Positions 34,359-47,100 of a DNA stretch of 64,000 nt are shown piece by piece (the first letter of the stretch is position 1; every line of letters starts with the position of its first letter). Made by a program: the position numbers and the translations under genes. A model generated the notes under the pieces. That model did not search any database. It was given only the letters and a program-made list of their open reading frames with translations, and had not been told where the DNA came from. The stretch covers positions 8,990,001 through 9,054,000 of the forward strand of contig NC_079517.1 of assembly GCF_000801105.2 (NCBI RefSeq), in the 5' to 3' direction. The stretch comes from Raphanus sativus. Lineage: Eukaryota > Streptophyta > Magnoliopsida > Brassicales > Brassicaceae.

Positions 34359-36014
34359 CTGATTTGAGGTTTCTGGGTTTTGGAGATGATGAGAGAGAAA
34401 AGGGAGAGATTTAAAGAGGGGAAGGGAGAGAGAATTGAAGAGGAGGGAAGGTGGATGGAAGTAGATGAGCTGAAAACCACCGGACTTAACTACTCTCCTC
34501 TCCTGTCTGAAGCTTTTTTTTTAAGAGAGATTATGCTGAATATCCTCAACGGAGCTCGTAATTAGCAAAGTGTCCCTGACACGACATCACTATTCCAAGA
34601 GATACATTTTGTGACCTGGAATTCCGAAATTGCCCTTCCAGTTTGCACAGATATCATTAAAGTATACTGACGCATACTGACAAAAACTGACGCATACTGA
34701 CGTCGCAATAGTAGCTTTCTACTTGATATATAGTTGTCTAAAATAATTTTATTCACATTTCTTTTGTTTGGCGTGAAAGTAGAGATCATTTTTCTCCACA
34801 CATTTTTTTTGAATCAAAAATATTTATGTGTTGTTTATAACTTTATTATCAGGTAAACAAAATTTTAAGTATAGTCACTAACCTAAATATTAATGTTCAA
34901 GAAAACATAATATTATTAAATACTTAACAAAAGCGACTAATACAATGTTATCTGACAACATCAAACCACTAAACTACAATATATAGCTTTTAGACAATTA
35001 ATAATAAATTATTAGTTAATAAACCATTTATATGGTAAATTATCTAACACACTATTTTTTAATCAAGTTTATAGCAGCTAACAAATCATATATCAGTTAA
35101 TAAACCCTTTATCAGTTAATGATGCTGTAACTGTTAAATAAAATGTTAACATTTACGCATATAAATATCAACTAATAGATTACTAGAGACAAATATAAAA
35201 CGTTAGCATAAGATATTTTTTTGTATGATTTAGTATAGTATTTCGAAAATATTAGACATAAAAACATAAGCTTTATTGATAATAATAGAATAATATGATC
35301 AAGTTAATATGTACTTGTTAAATAAAATGTTAAAGTTTACATATATAAATATCAGCTAATAGATTACTAGAGATAACTACGAAGCATAGTTGGTTAGTCG
35401 TTAAGTTTTGTGTTAATGGGATATATCGATAGATAACGACCGTTAATACCGTTAACACAGCTTAATTACTACATGAAAAACGTATAATAATCTGCGTATA
35501 GGTTTATGTTTAAAATAATATGTTATATAATATTTAAAATATATTCACATCGCTACATAATTTGTTAGTCGTTAATAATAAAGATGGTGCATAGTTAGTT
35601 AGTCGTTAAGTTTTGTGTTAGTGGGATATATCGATCGGTAACGACCATTGATATTGTTAACGTGACTTAATTGCTACATAAAAACATATAATAAGAAAAT
35701 TGTCTAAAGAATATATAGTAAACTTTGAAGAACCAAACTTTAATTACTTTTTTGTGGTTTTATGACTTTTGATTTACAAATTTAGTAACTTTATCAAAAC
35801 TCTAAAAAAATCAAATTGTGAATGTGTCAATAAAAATCTGTCATTACTTTAAAATTATAAAAATATTAGTGATACTGAAAAAACGAATTTTGAAAATGGA
35901 ACTTATTAAAAATGGCAAAAAATATTTTTCACATTATATATGTAAAATCATACAATTTCACTACAAATATTTTTCATTTTTATGGTTTTCATGAAATTAA
36001 AACATTAAACAAAA
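34359..36014. other. KCR1 upstream DNA followed by internally repeated AT-rich DNA
   Basis: The first ~200 bases hold the KCR1 leader and promoter (GA-rich). From ~34830 the DNA is non-coding with internal repeats. GTTAAATAAAATGTTAA with following ATAAATATCARCTAATAGAT occurs near 35135 and 35316, and a block with TTAGTCGTTAAGTTTTGTGT near 35390 and 35600. It precedes a Helitron-type 3' end and may be its body. Confidence 0.5.
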
Positions 36015-36044
36015 CCCATTGCAACGCAACGGGCTCATATGTAG
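36015..36044 (+). mobile_element. Degenerate Helitron 3' terminus
   Basis: CCCATTGC-AAC-GCAACGGG (36015-36033) forms a hairpin with one mismatch. It is followed by CTCATATGTAG and then T. The arrangement is that of a Helitron 3' end whose CTAG has changed to GTAG. The repeated DNA to its left fits the body of a non-autonomous element. Confidence 0.6.
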
Positions 36045-38145
36045 TTGTTAATAAAAAGTAAGTTAGTGATTAACAAACACATTAGTTAATGAACGTTTTA
36101 GCGGATAATTAGTCTACCATAAGTTGATAAACCATTAATCAAATTATTTATCAGTTAATAAGTCATGTATTGATTAACGACAAATATTTTATAATATCTT
36201 ACTAAACATTTATTTGTTTATTAGCTAAATACAATATATCAACTAAAACTAATTATTTGTAACAGCTTTCCTTCTATTTATTAATGAATAATTGCACTCC
36301 CTACCCACCAAACTCATTCTATTTGCATTCCACACACTAAATCCTCCAAATTTTCTTCCCCCCATCACTACCATTTCCCTCCCTCCTATGGCAAATCCCT
36401 AATATCCAACTTTTTTTTTAGGATTTTGAGCAAATTCACTCTTTATTAATTAGTGGCAACATAATAGAAACTGCTTAAAAAGCATGTATCTATATAAAAT
36501 TAAAGTTCCGCTAAATTAAATAATATCGGATAACATGACAAATATCAAATAAAATAAATTTTATCTAAAACGAACAAAAAACTTCATGAACATGCTTATC
36601 TCTTACAGACATTGAATATTGTGGTATATGTGAATTTTGGATGATAACATGAAGAGATGGTGAAGACTCACAATAAGTTGATGATATATGAGGATGAACA
36701 ATAATATTATGTAATCAGTAGAACTAAAGAATGACTATTCACTATTATGTATGTTATTGATTCTTTTAATATCAGAAAATATAACTTGTTAACAAAACGT
36801 TTAGATGTTACATGATTTCGTAGATGTTATAAATTATTTTAACGTATAATTTATTATTTAACAATAACATTAGTATGTAAGCAATAATTGTAATAAGTAG
36901 ATCTGTTCAATGTTAACTGATAAACAGAATGTTATATATTGTATGATTTAGTATAAAGACAAGCTTTATTAGTAATAATAAAACAATATAGTTAAATTAA
37001 TATGTACACGTTAAATAAAATATTAACATTTACATATAGAAAATAACAGAAATATAACTTGTTAACAAAACATGGTGATGATTTCATAATCTCAAGCATT
37101 ACTCGGAAACTCGCTATGTGTAACGCGTGCGCTCGATACGGGCCCAGCGAGTTGACATTAAATAGGGAAAAAATTGGGGAGTAATGGGGGATTTATTTTT
37201 AGAGTAATTATCTTTTTATTGGCTATGTAATATACATTTCGACATCTTCACATGTAGTTTGTGGTAGTGCAGTGATTAGTGAGTATCAGTTTAACTTGTG
37301 GACCCGAGTTATCTCTGGAGTGCATATATTGTGTTTTTTTTCTTTTTTTTTTATTAATGAAGGATAAAATAGTAATTTCGGTTTCATCTTCTTTCTTTCC
37401 TCTGCAATCCTAGTTATGGCTGCCCAGACTTTTTCAGCCAGATTTTTTTCGATTTCCTTGGATATTTGCTTCGATTAACCTTTGTTTCCTTGTTATTAAC
37501 ACGAAAATATATAGATTCGTGATGTCATAGTCGTTTCCGAGTTCGTTAAACCCAGAAATATTTTTCCCTGATTTTTTTATCCGAATCAGAGTGATTCGCC
37601 ATAGTTCATGGACGTGAAGAGCACAATCGCCGAGAAATCACTCCAAATCGCCGTGTTTTAGAACAAGGTCTCAAGATTGTAACTTGGATTTGAGAATTCT
37701 TTTAAGATAAAAATGGTGAAATGAAACAACAATTAAAGGATTAAAGAACAATTGAGAGAGATGAATGAAATAGTGGTTGGGGAAATTTAGATTATAACTT
37801 TTTGATGCTCAAAACTGAAACAAGACGTGAAACTCAAACATTCACGTATGCTTTTGGAGAAACACAAACATTTCATTGACCAGCGTATAAAAGATGATTC
37901 CACTGACATAAGCACAGATAGTCTGAGCCATTGAGGCATAGCTCATAGGGGCAAAAAGGTCAGAGATTTTAGTTTCTCAAGTTGAAGGTATGATGCTAAT
38001 TAGAAGCCACTTTGGGTGCATTTACACCAATTACTCTTTTTTTAATTTTGGTGTCGTCTTCCTTTAACATTTTGTCATGTGTTTTAGCAAAAAAAAAAAG
38101 AAAAAACATGTTGTCATGTGAATATGAAACTTGGCACCTCCGATG
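36045..38145. other. AT-rich spacer, no gene seen
   Basis: The first part continues the repeats seen at 34830-36014 (for example AAATATTAACATTTACATATAGAAAA near 37017). A more mixed, transcribed-looking stretch at 37380-37690 has no long frame or recognised motif. Confidence 0.45.
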
Positions 38146-38163
38146 TTGACATAGGTATCTTAT
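38146..38163 (+). repeat. Target-site duplication of the second LINE, left
   Basis: TTGACATAGGTATCTTAT, identical to 39051-39068. Confidence 0.88.
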
Positions 38164-39050
38164 TTTTTTTTTCTTGCAACTTTTCATTTCATTAGCTTAA
38201 ACTTCAAACATACAATAATTACAGAGAATTATCCATTCTCTTTGATTACAACAATGAAAATTAAGAACAACATAAGTTAAAGCAGATAGATTCTCCGAAG
38301 AGATTGACAGCGAAAATGAGACACTGCTCAAATGCGTCCAAAGATTTACGGGAATCCCACACTGACGAGCATAGATCATGGCGTTTCTCAACGCCAAAGT
38401 TTCCGCAGTAAAAAGCGATGCCACAAAAAAAACTGTCGCTGAGTGAAAAGAGGATGAACATGCATCCTCGCTGATCTAAGAAAGTCCTGCACTCTTCATC
38501 GATGGGTTCCAAGTAGTAAACAAAACCCCAGCAACCACCAAATCATAAACAATCAAAAGCCAGTCCCCAAAACTTCCGTAAGTTGAGATTTGGAGGGAGG
38601 TGGAGTTGAAATCAACTTTCTTTTGACCCAAAACCATAATATGGTCATAAAACACACGCAAAGTTAAAATCAAGGCTGAGCTTTTCAAGACTTGCAAGGA
38701 CATAGTATACGTCTCACCTCTATAGTAGAGGGAACATGGAAGAGTGATTCTCTCTTCCAGAGGAGAGGATGATAATAGTAGAGGATCACCTCTTGTGAAG
38801 AGGGAGTTTGATGGAACAATTCTCTCTTTGGAAGAGGATGTGGATAACGATCTCTCTTGGCCCTATCGAGAGGAAGTTTGAATGAACTTAACCAAACTGG
38901 TTAAAGTTACCGGACTGTTTGAAACAAGCTTTTGTCTTTCCGGACTGTGAATCAATGGAGTGCTTGATCTTGTGATTTTAGTAGCAGTGGATGGTTGCTT
39001 AATAAGCGTTATGCCCTCTGTCCTAGGACCAGCAAAATAAACCTAAAACT
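38164..39050 (-). pseudogene. Second 5'-truncated LINE with RNase H remnant
   Basis: Flanked by an exact 18-bp duplication, TTGACATAGGTATCTTAT, at 38146-38163 and 39051-39068, with a poly(A) tail (T run from 38164 on the plus strand). The minus strand contains a broken RNase H domain: WNPSMKSAGLS, an in-frame TAG, then ISEDACSSSFHSATVFF and SLFTAETLALRNAMIYARQC. The TAG probably replaces a tryptophan codon. The insert is 887 bp with no reverse transcriptase. It differs in sequence from the LINE at 17183-18124, so it is an independent, more decayed insertion. Confidence 0.85.
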
Positions 39051-39068
39051 TTGACATAGGTATCTTAT
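39051..39068 (+). repeat. Target-site duplication of the second LINE, right
   Basis: TTGACATAGGTATCTTAT, identical to 38146-38163. Confidence 0.88.
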
Positions 39069-39725
39069 ATTTTCGTTTTTTTCATTCACAAATGTTAGGA
39101 CATATGTGAAGATTAGGGTTTGGTTGTTGTTCCAAGAAAAAAAAAAGTTTGGCAAATTAGCCGAAACCAAAAGACCAAAGTGTACCGAACTCTATAAAAA
39201 ATCAAATTCTGAACGGCACTGATGTTTGGTTGATTTTATACGAGTTTTCTAATTACATCCGTAAAAAAGTGTAACATTTTTCGTAACACGCCTAAGAAAT
39301 GGAGTTAAGTGGCATCTTATATGGTTGACAAAAGATGATGAATGGCGAAAGAAATGTATGCAAGATTACCATCTCTTATGATATTTGTATCTTAGTGTGA
39401 CCCAATGGGCCTAAATATGTAGCAAAGAAGTACAAATAAGTGATATAAGTAGTTATCGGGCCAGAAGAATTTGATTTGCTATTCTTCTTGCAAGCTTCTG
39501 TGCCTCACTAATCCTCACTGTACTTTCAAATACTTTTCTTTTAATTTTTCTTTTATGTGAATCTATATCATCAGTTAATTCACTGGGTGTAAAATACAAT
39601 TTGTACTTTGAATATCAGAAACTTTTTTTTCTTAGCAAATTACAAACAACTGAATGAGAGCTAAAAGAAGTTTCTGATCTTCAATTGGTAATATTATACA
39701 TTAACACTAGTTCTTGAATATCAAA

Positions 39726-39796
39726 GCACCAGTGGTCTAGTGGTAGAATAGTACCCTGCCACGGTACAGACCCGGGTTCGATTCCCGGCTGGTGCA
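39726..39796 (+). tRNA. tRNA-Gly (anticodon GCC)
   Basis: A 71-base cloverleaf with acceptor stem GCACCAG paired with CTGGTGC, discriminator A, D-arm TGGTCTAGTGG (A box), anticodon GCC at 39758-39760 and GGTTCGATTCC (B box) in the T-arm. There is no intron. The sequence is that of the common plant nuclear tRNA-Gly(GCC). It lies alone in a repeat-rich spacer. A short T run typical of Pol III termination is not obvious directly downstream. Confidence 0.97.
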
Positions 39797-42176
39797 GATT
39801 TGAGCTATGAAGAAAAATGCTTTAGCGTTGGTTGGGTCCATCGCCTTATTCTGATTATCAGATGATAGCATCCATGCTGAGCTCATATTTTTTTTTCTTG
39901 TTTTCCGTTTCTTTTTTTTCACTTTTCATGAAAAAATTTAGTTTGAAGGTCAACTACTATAGTGAATCTACATAAAAATATGAAAAATATATAAATGTGA
40001 GAGGACACATATAGATATGGTTCTTTTTGAACTGCCTTTACAGCATAAGAGGCTTAAGCTTTAAGTAGGATCTAATACTTTTGCTGGAGAATGTACTTGA
40101 CGAGCTTAGGGTGACCATTTTCCTGTGATTTTCGTTTGCATGTTCTTGTCTTTTCAGTTCTCGTGTGATTCACATTCAAGTTAAGTGAAATCAAGGATTT
40201 AGATTGAAAATTGTCTATTGACATACCAAAAATGACAAATTCAAGCTGAGATAACGACTATCAAAGTTGAAATACAAACACAAGGATCAAATGGTAAAAA
40301 CAGCATATGCGGTATGTTTATTTTGTAAAAAAATATGCTCTGAACAGGAACGTCCCTGAAATGTTAGGGGCCATAAATATTTTAATAAAGTTTTAACAAA
40401 ATTTATTTTTACAAATTTGTGAGCCTTTTCCAATGTATTTCACTATGTTCATGACCACCTCTGACTCTGAGTTGTTGAGATAAACGTCTTTCCTTGTAGA
40501 GAGCATTTCATATTCTTGGTCGAGCACTACAATTGTCACTGTGATTCTTGTAGATATTTTATTGTGGCCTCCATTCCAACAAACACGTCGCTATGGAAGT
40601 TTGGCTTGTTGAATTGAGTTTGTAATAATGGTTGAATGCTTCACCAATGTGACTTTGATGAGGCCTTGTCCAGCAAATACATTAGAATTTTCACCTATAA
40701 AATCATCTCCAACAAAAAGAGTTCAATTAGTGGACAATTGACACAATAGACAGTATGAAACTACATACACAAACTTATCAACATGATGGTCATATGATGT
40801 TTCCTATGACTTATATCCCATTCTTAATGTAATGCTAGCACTATCCGATATATTTATCGTCTAGAAGAATCTGTACAGAAGACTGCACATCCTTCTTCCT
40901 TTTAAAAATTAGATAAACAATGTACCCTTCAATAACCATCAATGCGACTTGTTTCTTATACTAAAAAATATTTTATTTGAGATTTTAATTTTTTTTTTGT
41001 TTCTGTTTTTCTAAATAAATGATTAGTCCTGATTTCTGATTTTGAGTGGAAGCAAATGAATATTAATATGATGAAATGTCGCACGTAAAAGATGGAACTC
41101 TTGCAAGATTAACATCTGTAATTAAATGTTCTATCAGGTCGGTTTATCAGTTGAGCTGTTGCTACAATCAGGGTTGCAAAGAAACTAGAAAATGCTGCAA
41201 ACTTATAGCAGTAAGTCCATTCTGTTAATTTATGCGTTATTTCATAGAAAGCAAAAAGGCAATCCAAGTGCCTTTGTGCATACAAAATCTCTGAATTGCT
41301 TTAGAAAAACAGCAGAAAATGGGTTGTAAGAAAAGGGCTTTTAAATTTGATCCAATACTAAACCTCAAAGAACCATAACTAAAGTCACTTAGATAAGCTA
41401 GCTTCATTCTTTTTCTCGTGTTACAAGAGCATCTATGAAACCAATAAAGAGTGATACAACTGAATCTTGACTTATGAATCAATGGATCCATACATTCAGT
41501 TTTTAGGTTGTTGTCCCAATATTTGAAGACTAGCCACAGTTGCTAAAGAAATGAAAGAAGAGTTCTATATTCTTTTAGTGTGTATACATTGTCACTAAAC
41601 CGAACCTTCTTTGATTTGTAGGGACAAATAAAATGTCCGAGAACACTAAACTACATTTTAAAGTTTTTAATCTGTATGTCTTGAAGACCACTATCCTTAG
41701 CTGCTAAAAACTAGAGTTCTAAAACGCGTCTTTTCAACTCATATGGTCGTGCTTTATATTCGACTTCTGCTTCACAAACCATTGTCTTTAAACTGTTAGT
41801 TTTACCTTCCGGAACACTAATTTTTCTCAAATTTTCTTTGCTGTTAAATTTCTTTGTATTACTTCGGTAAGCTTTTGAAAATGATGAAGATATCTCATTA
41901 CCTTTTAGAGCGAACTTTTTTTTATCTCTTCTTTACTTTGCGTAACTAATCAATTTTTTTTTCTTTGGCTCTTGTGATGTTGTGAATGTATAGTTTTTTT
42001 CTTCAATATATTTCATTAACTGGAAATAGAATTTTCTGTGTTTTAGAAATTTAGTGATAATCATTGGGTACATTATACACCGTATATACTATCTAGAAGA
42101 GAACGTAATGAAATAGAATTATATACCCTTTTAGCTAATTTCCTCAATATTCGATAGCCTGAGATGTAATTTACTA
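39797..42176. other. Spacer between tRNA-Gly and a Helitron end, no gene seen
   Basis: Only short frames without motifs. The composition is mixed, and a stretch at 40440-40720 is less AT-rich but has stops in all frames. No repeats with readable edges were found. Confidence 0.45.
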
Positions 42177-42207
42177 CTAGATACTTAACCCGCACACCCG
42201 TGCGGGT
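42177..42207 (-). mobile_element. Helitron 3' terminus on the minus strand
   Basis: Read on the minus strand this is ACCCGCAC-GGGT-GTGCGGGT, a perfect 8-bp-stem hairpin (42188-42207). It is followed by TAAGTAT and CTAG (42177-42180), with T as the flanking base. That is a complete Helitron 3' end. The element body lies to the right (42208 onward). Its 5' TC end was not identified. Confidence 0.82.
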
Positions 42208-42987
42208 GTTAATTTTCACATTTTTATAAATTGATAATTGTTTTTCATAATTATTATTATATATTTATATGTATTATAATATAGTTAATTGTATAAGTAT
42301 TTAAATAGTTTTAGAATTCTATACATCATAATCAAACCTGAATCAAATAGGTAATATGGTTACTTTTAGTTATTTTGTTATTTTTGGGTTAAGTTTAGTT
42401 TGAATTTAAAATACCCAAAATGAATCGGTTAATATTGTTATTTTTGGTACAAATTTTCGAACCGGTTTCAAATACATTAGTTTTGGATATTTGTAGGTTT
42501 CTATATATCATAACCGAATTCATCTGGATTCAGGAAAACCCGATTCAAAACCCACATAAAATTTGCAATGCCCGAATGAATCCAAACTCAAAAAAACTGA
42601 TACCCAAAAGAAATAACTTATAGCTGAATAGATACATAATTTTATGTCTAACTGGTTATGTAAGCATAACGCAAATAAAAGATAGTTTGTTAGCCATTTT
42701 GAATTCTTGTCACAAATAAAGTAATTTCTTTTAAATATGGTGATTATTATAGTTAATATGTAAAATAAATACTGCCAATATATTATAGTAAATATAATTA
42801 ATGAAATAGTTAAATAGGTGAGAAATGAATGTAAAAATTAAAAAAAAATTGAAAACAAACAAATTTTGTTTTGTACTTCTGTAATAAATGATGTCAATTT
42901 TTTAGTAAAGATAATAAATGAAATGATTATAATTGATTAAAATAATGAAAATCTGTAAAAATCACTTAAAATAAGTAAATGTTATTT

Positions 42988-43021
<34 letters not shown>

Positions 43022-43038
43022 ACATGAATATAAATCAA

Positions 43039-43110
<72 letters not shown>

Positions 43111-43160
43111 CATGAATATAAATTAAAAAACAAATAAAATGTACATATATATTCCCTCCG
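42208..43160. other. AT-rich DNA, probable Helitron body, with TA microsatellites
   Basis: No coding frame with a known motif. It holds the (TA)n runs listed next and a repeated ACATGAATATAAATYAAAA block at 43022 and 43110. Confidence 0.45.
42982..43104. repeat. (TA)n microsatellite in two runs
   Basis: Two long TA runs (about 42990-43018 and 43049-43104) separated by a short A-rich unit that recurs just downstream. The length is likely to vary, and the region is prone to cruciform formation and assembly error. Confidence 0.85.
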
Positions 43161-43800
43161 TTTCGATTTAGATTATAATGTTGTTTTAGGCATTAAAATA
43201 TTAAAAGATTAATTTTGTAAGTGAATAAATGAACCATCAATGAAATAAAGTATAAATTAGAAATAGCCAATTAACATAAGTTTCCAGATTAAATGGTTAA
43301 AATATTTATAACTAAATTAGTGTGCTTATCTAATAAACTCAAAATTAGACATATTTAGGTTGTTTTGTGAATAATGATGTGGTTCCAAAAAAGGCATGTG
43401 ATATATATATTTTTTGATCTGAGTGGGATAGGTTTAATAAAAAATATTAACAACATGTCAACATATGTTTTCGTTGTGATTTCAACGTGAAGAAAACTAA
43501 ATACATTTTCTAATAATTTTTTATACATTTCTTTTATTGTTAAGAGGAACCCAACTTTTAGGTAACAGTATATATGCTAAAGATATTCGTTTAGTCTATA
43601 ATTAAATGTAGCTGATTAATTAATATTCTAAAATCTCTATATTAAAGGTTAATGGCAATCTTTTGTAATTATTGTGAAAAACTAAGGGTTAAGTACTATT
43701 TGTACTTCACTTTTAATAGTTTAGATACTGTGATTAAAATAAATAACATAAGAGTTGTTTTCAAACTTGAATTAAAGGTTCTTCAAGAAGTTGTGTGTGA
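43161..43800. other. Distal upstream DNA of the receptor kinase gene
   Basis: A TTCCCTCCGTTTCGATTTAG motif near 43152 looks like one end of another CTCCCTCCGT-type MITE, but no matching second end was found. No gene seen. Confidence 0.4.

Positions 43801-43836
<36 letters not shown>
43801..43836. repeat. (CT)n microsatellite upstream of the receptor kinase gene
   Basis: About 17 CT units ~290 bases before the ATG at 44127. It may lie in the promoter or the 5' leader; CT/GA runs there are common in plants. Confidence 0.85.
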
Positions 43837-43838
<2 letters not shown>

Positions 43839-44126
43839 TTAACAAAAAGCGAGTAGCCAAAGCAGAAAAGGGAGAAACCGATGCCTTTAATTTCCGGAAT
43901 GAAGAAAAAGCAAAAGCTAATCCGAATATTAAATAAAGAAGACAAATACCTCTGTGACCATTGTTACACTAATAAAGCAAAAACACACAAAGTTGGACTC
44001 TTTGCTCACTGTTTTCTCTTCACACGCTTTCCTCCCTTCTCTCGTGACTCTTAAAAGCAAAAAAAAAAGCGTTAGTTGTATATATTCTGTAGAAACCTAA
44101 GAGCATCGATGTTCTTTTGATCTTCA

Positions 44127-47100
44127 ATGGGTCCTTGCTCAGCTCAGCTTGCTGTAACATGCTATTTCATAGTACTTGTACCTCATGTTCTGTCTCAAGT
44201 TGCAGGTACACTCTTTGCCCATAATCTGTTCGTTAAAATGCTCCAAAGAGTTATTTTTTTCCTTGATGTTTTCGATGTGTAACCCACAAAGCTTTTATCT
44301 TTTTTTTTTTTGGTAAACATGTTAAAAGCTTTTATCTTTATAACAAGGGTTACCTCAATTATGGAATGACTATGTTTTGCAGAGTTTATAAGTATAGATT
44401 GCGGTGGGTCAAGTAACTACACGGACCCCAAAACTGGACTAGGATGGGTCTCAGATTCAGAGATGATCACACACGGCAAGCCAGTAACTTTGTCCAGTGC
44501 TACCAACTCGAGCTCGATGCAGTACAGTAGGAGAAGAGATTTTCCAACGGATAACAAGAAGTATTGTTACAGGCTCACCACCAAAGAGAGGAGGAGATAC
44601 ATTGTCAGGACAACGTTTCTCTACGGTAGCTTGGGTAGCGAAGAAGCTTACCCGAAGTTTCAACTCTACTTAGATGCAACGAGATGGGCTACAGTGAGTG
44701 TTACGGAGGTGTCTAGGGTGTATGTTGAGGAGTTGATAGTGAGGGCAACTTCAAGTTATGTGGATGTGTGTGTGTGCTGTGCTATCACTGGCTCTCCTTT
44801 CATGTCCACTCTGGAGCTTCGACCTTTGAACCTTTCCATGTATGCCACTGATTACGAGGATAATTTCTTCTTGAAGGTTGCTGCTAGAGTCAATTTTGGT
44901 GCTCCAAGCATGGATGCCTTGAGGTAAAAGCTCTTGGTTCTGTAACATCATCCACAAAGATATCTTACAAGCTGAAAGAGTTTCTCTTTTTTAGGTACCC
45001 AGATGATCCATATGACAGAATCTGGGAGTCAGATGTTAATAGACGGCCAAACTATCTTGTTGGTGTAGCTCCTGGGACGATAAGAATCAATACATCAAAG
45101 CCTGTAAACACGTTGACCAGAGAGTATCCTCCTATGAAAGTCATGCAAACAGCAGTGGTTGGCAGTCAAGGACTGATCAGCTATAGATTAAACCTGGAAG
45201 ACTTCCCTGCCAATGCTCGGGCATATGCTTACTTTGCTGAGATTGAAGACCTTGCTGCTAATGAAACCCGGAAGTTTCAGTTGGTGCAACCTTATTTCCC
45301 TGGTTATAGTAATGCTGTGGTGAATATTGCTGAGAATGCCAATGGTAGCTACACTCTCTATGAACCTAGCTACATGAATGTCACTTTTGATTTTGTTTTG
45401 TCATTCTCGTTCGGGAAGACAAAGGATTCTACGCGAGGGCCGCTGCTAAATGCGATTGAAATTAGCAAGTATCTACAGATATCTGTGAAAACTGATAAGA
45501 ATGATGGTGAGTACTAGAGGCTGCTTGCCTTGTAAAATTATTCTCTATATTGTTTGCAAGTCAAAATTTGTTGAAAGAGCTAACAGAAGTTTTATATTTA
45601 CTTCAGTGTCTGTTCTTGATGCAATTCGTTCGATGTCTCCTGAAAGCGATTGGGCCAATGAAGGAGGAGACCCTTGTATCCCAGTTCTTTGGTCGTGGGT
45701 AAGCTGTAGCTCAACCTCACCACCTAGAGTCACGAAAATGTAAGGATCTATAAAACAGAATGTTACATAAGGAGACAGAGTTTGTGAAATATATCCTTGA
45801 GATAATGCATATTGACCCCATTGGAGTTCATCTTACAACAGTGCTCTATCAAGAAAAAATATAAGGGGTGAGATTCTGCCTGAGATCAATCATATGGAGG
45901 CATTGACAGAGTTGTGAGTGGTTCTATGCTGCATTAAACGATATTGTCTTGGATTAATCTCTCTTTGGCTCTCTGTTATTCATTTTGAGTAAACTTTTTC
46001 TTTTATAGGCGGCTTGATGGTAATGGTCTGACTGGAACCCTTCCGGACCTGAGCAAACTTGTCAACCTGAAAATCATGTAAGCTTGCCATTCTTGACCAA
46101 TATTTCCCTTGTAGTTGAAGATACTTGAAGACTAGAAAGCTTTACTTTGCTTCGTCTCTTCTACAGGCATCTAGAAAACAACCAACTTAGTGGATCACTC
46201 CCAGCATACATTGGCCATCTACCAAACCTACAAGAGTTGTAAGTAGTCACAAATTTGGTTGCTTTAATGGTTGACTTATACTGATACTCTGGCTACAACT
46301 ATCCACTCTCTCTATACATGGAAGTTTAAATAAATGTTATTATCTGGCAGGTTCATAGAAAATAACTCTTTCAGAGGAACGATTCCTTCAGCATTGCTAA
46401 AGAGGAAAATTTTGTTCAAGTGAGTATGCTAAGTTGATTTGTCGAACACAAGCTCACAGATTTTCAACATTGGCATGGAAAGATAGATTTACCTTAATAT
46501 GAACAGATTGGGAGTTTCTTGTGTATAAATGCAGCAAATGAACTAAGCATACCAAAGTTTAAAGTATCTATTTTGTTGAAAGAGTTTCCTCTTGAATTGC
46601 TAACACATGGCTATAACAACGTTTTTCTTCAGGTATGATAACAATCCTGAGCTTCAGAACGAGGCACGGCAAAAGCACTACTGGCTGATACTAGGGATTT
46701 CAATAGCAGCTGTTGCAATTCTATTGCTGATAGCTGGAGGAGGTCTTCTTTTACTCTGTACCCTCCGTAAGAAGAAAAATGCTGATAAAGGTATATATAT
46801 AAATATAGGTCTTGATAGTTATCAGGTGTCCTCGAAGTGGAGGGTTGTCTTACTCATGTTTTCTTTCAGGTCCTTCCACTGGGACTAAGCAAAAAGGTTT
46901 GGTAGCTTATTCAGCTGTGAGGGGCGGACACTTGTTAGATGAAGGTGTAGCATATTTCATATCGCTTCCTATCCTTGAAGAGGCCACTGATAATTTCTCC
47001 AAGAGAGTTGGAAAAGGAAGTTTTGGGTCTGTATACTATGGTAGGATGAAAGACGGGAAAGAAGTTGCAGTCAAGATAACTGCAGATCCTTCTAGCCACT

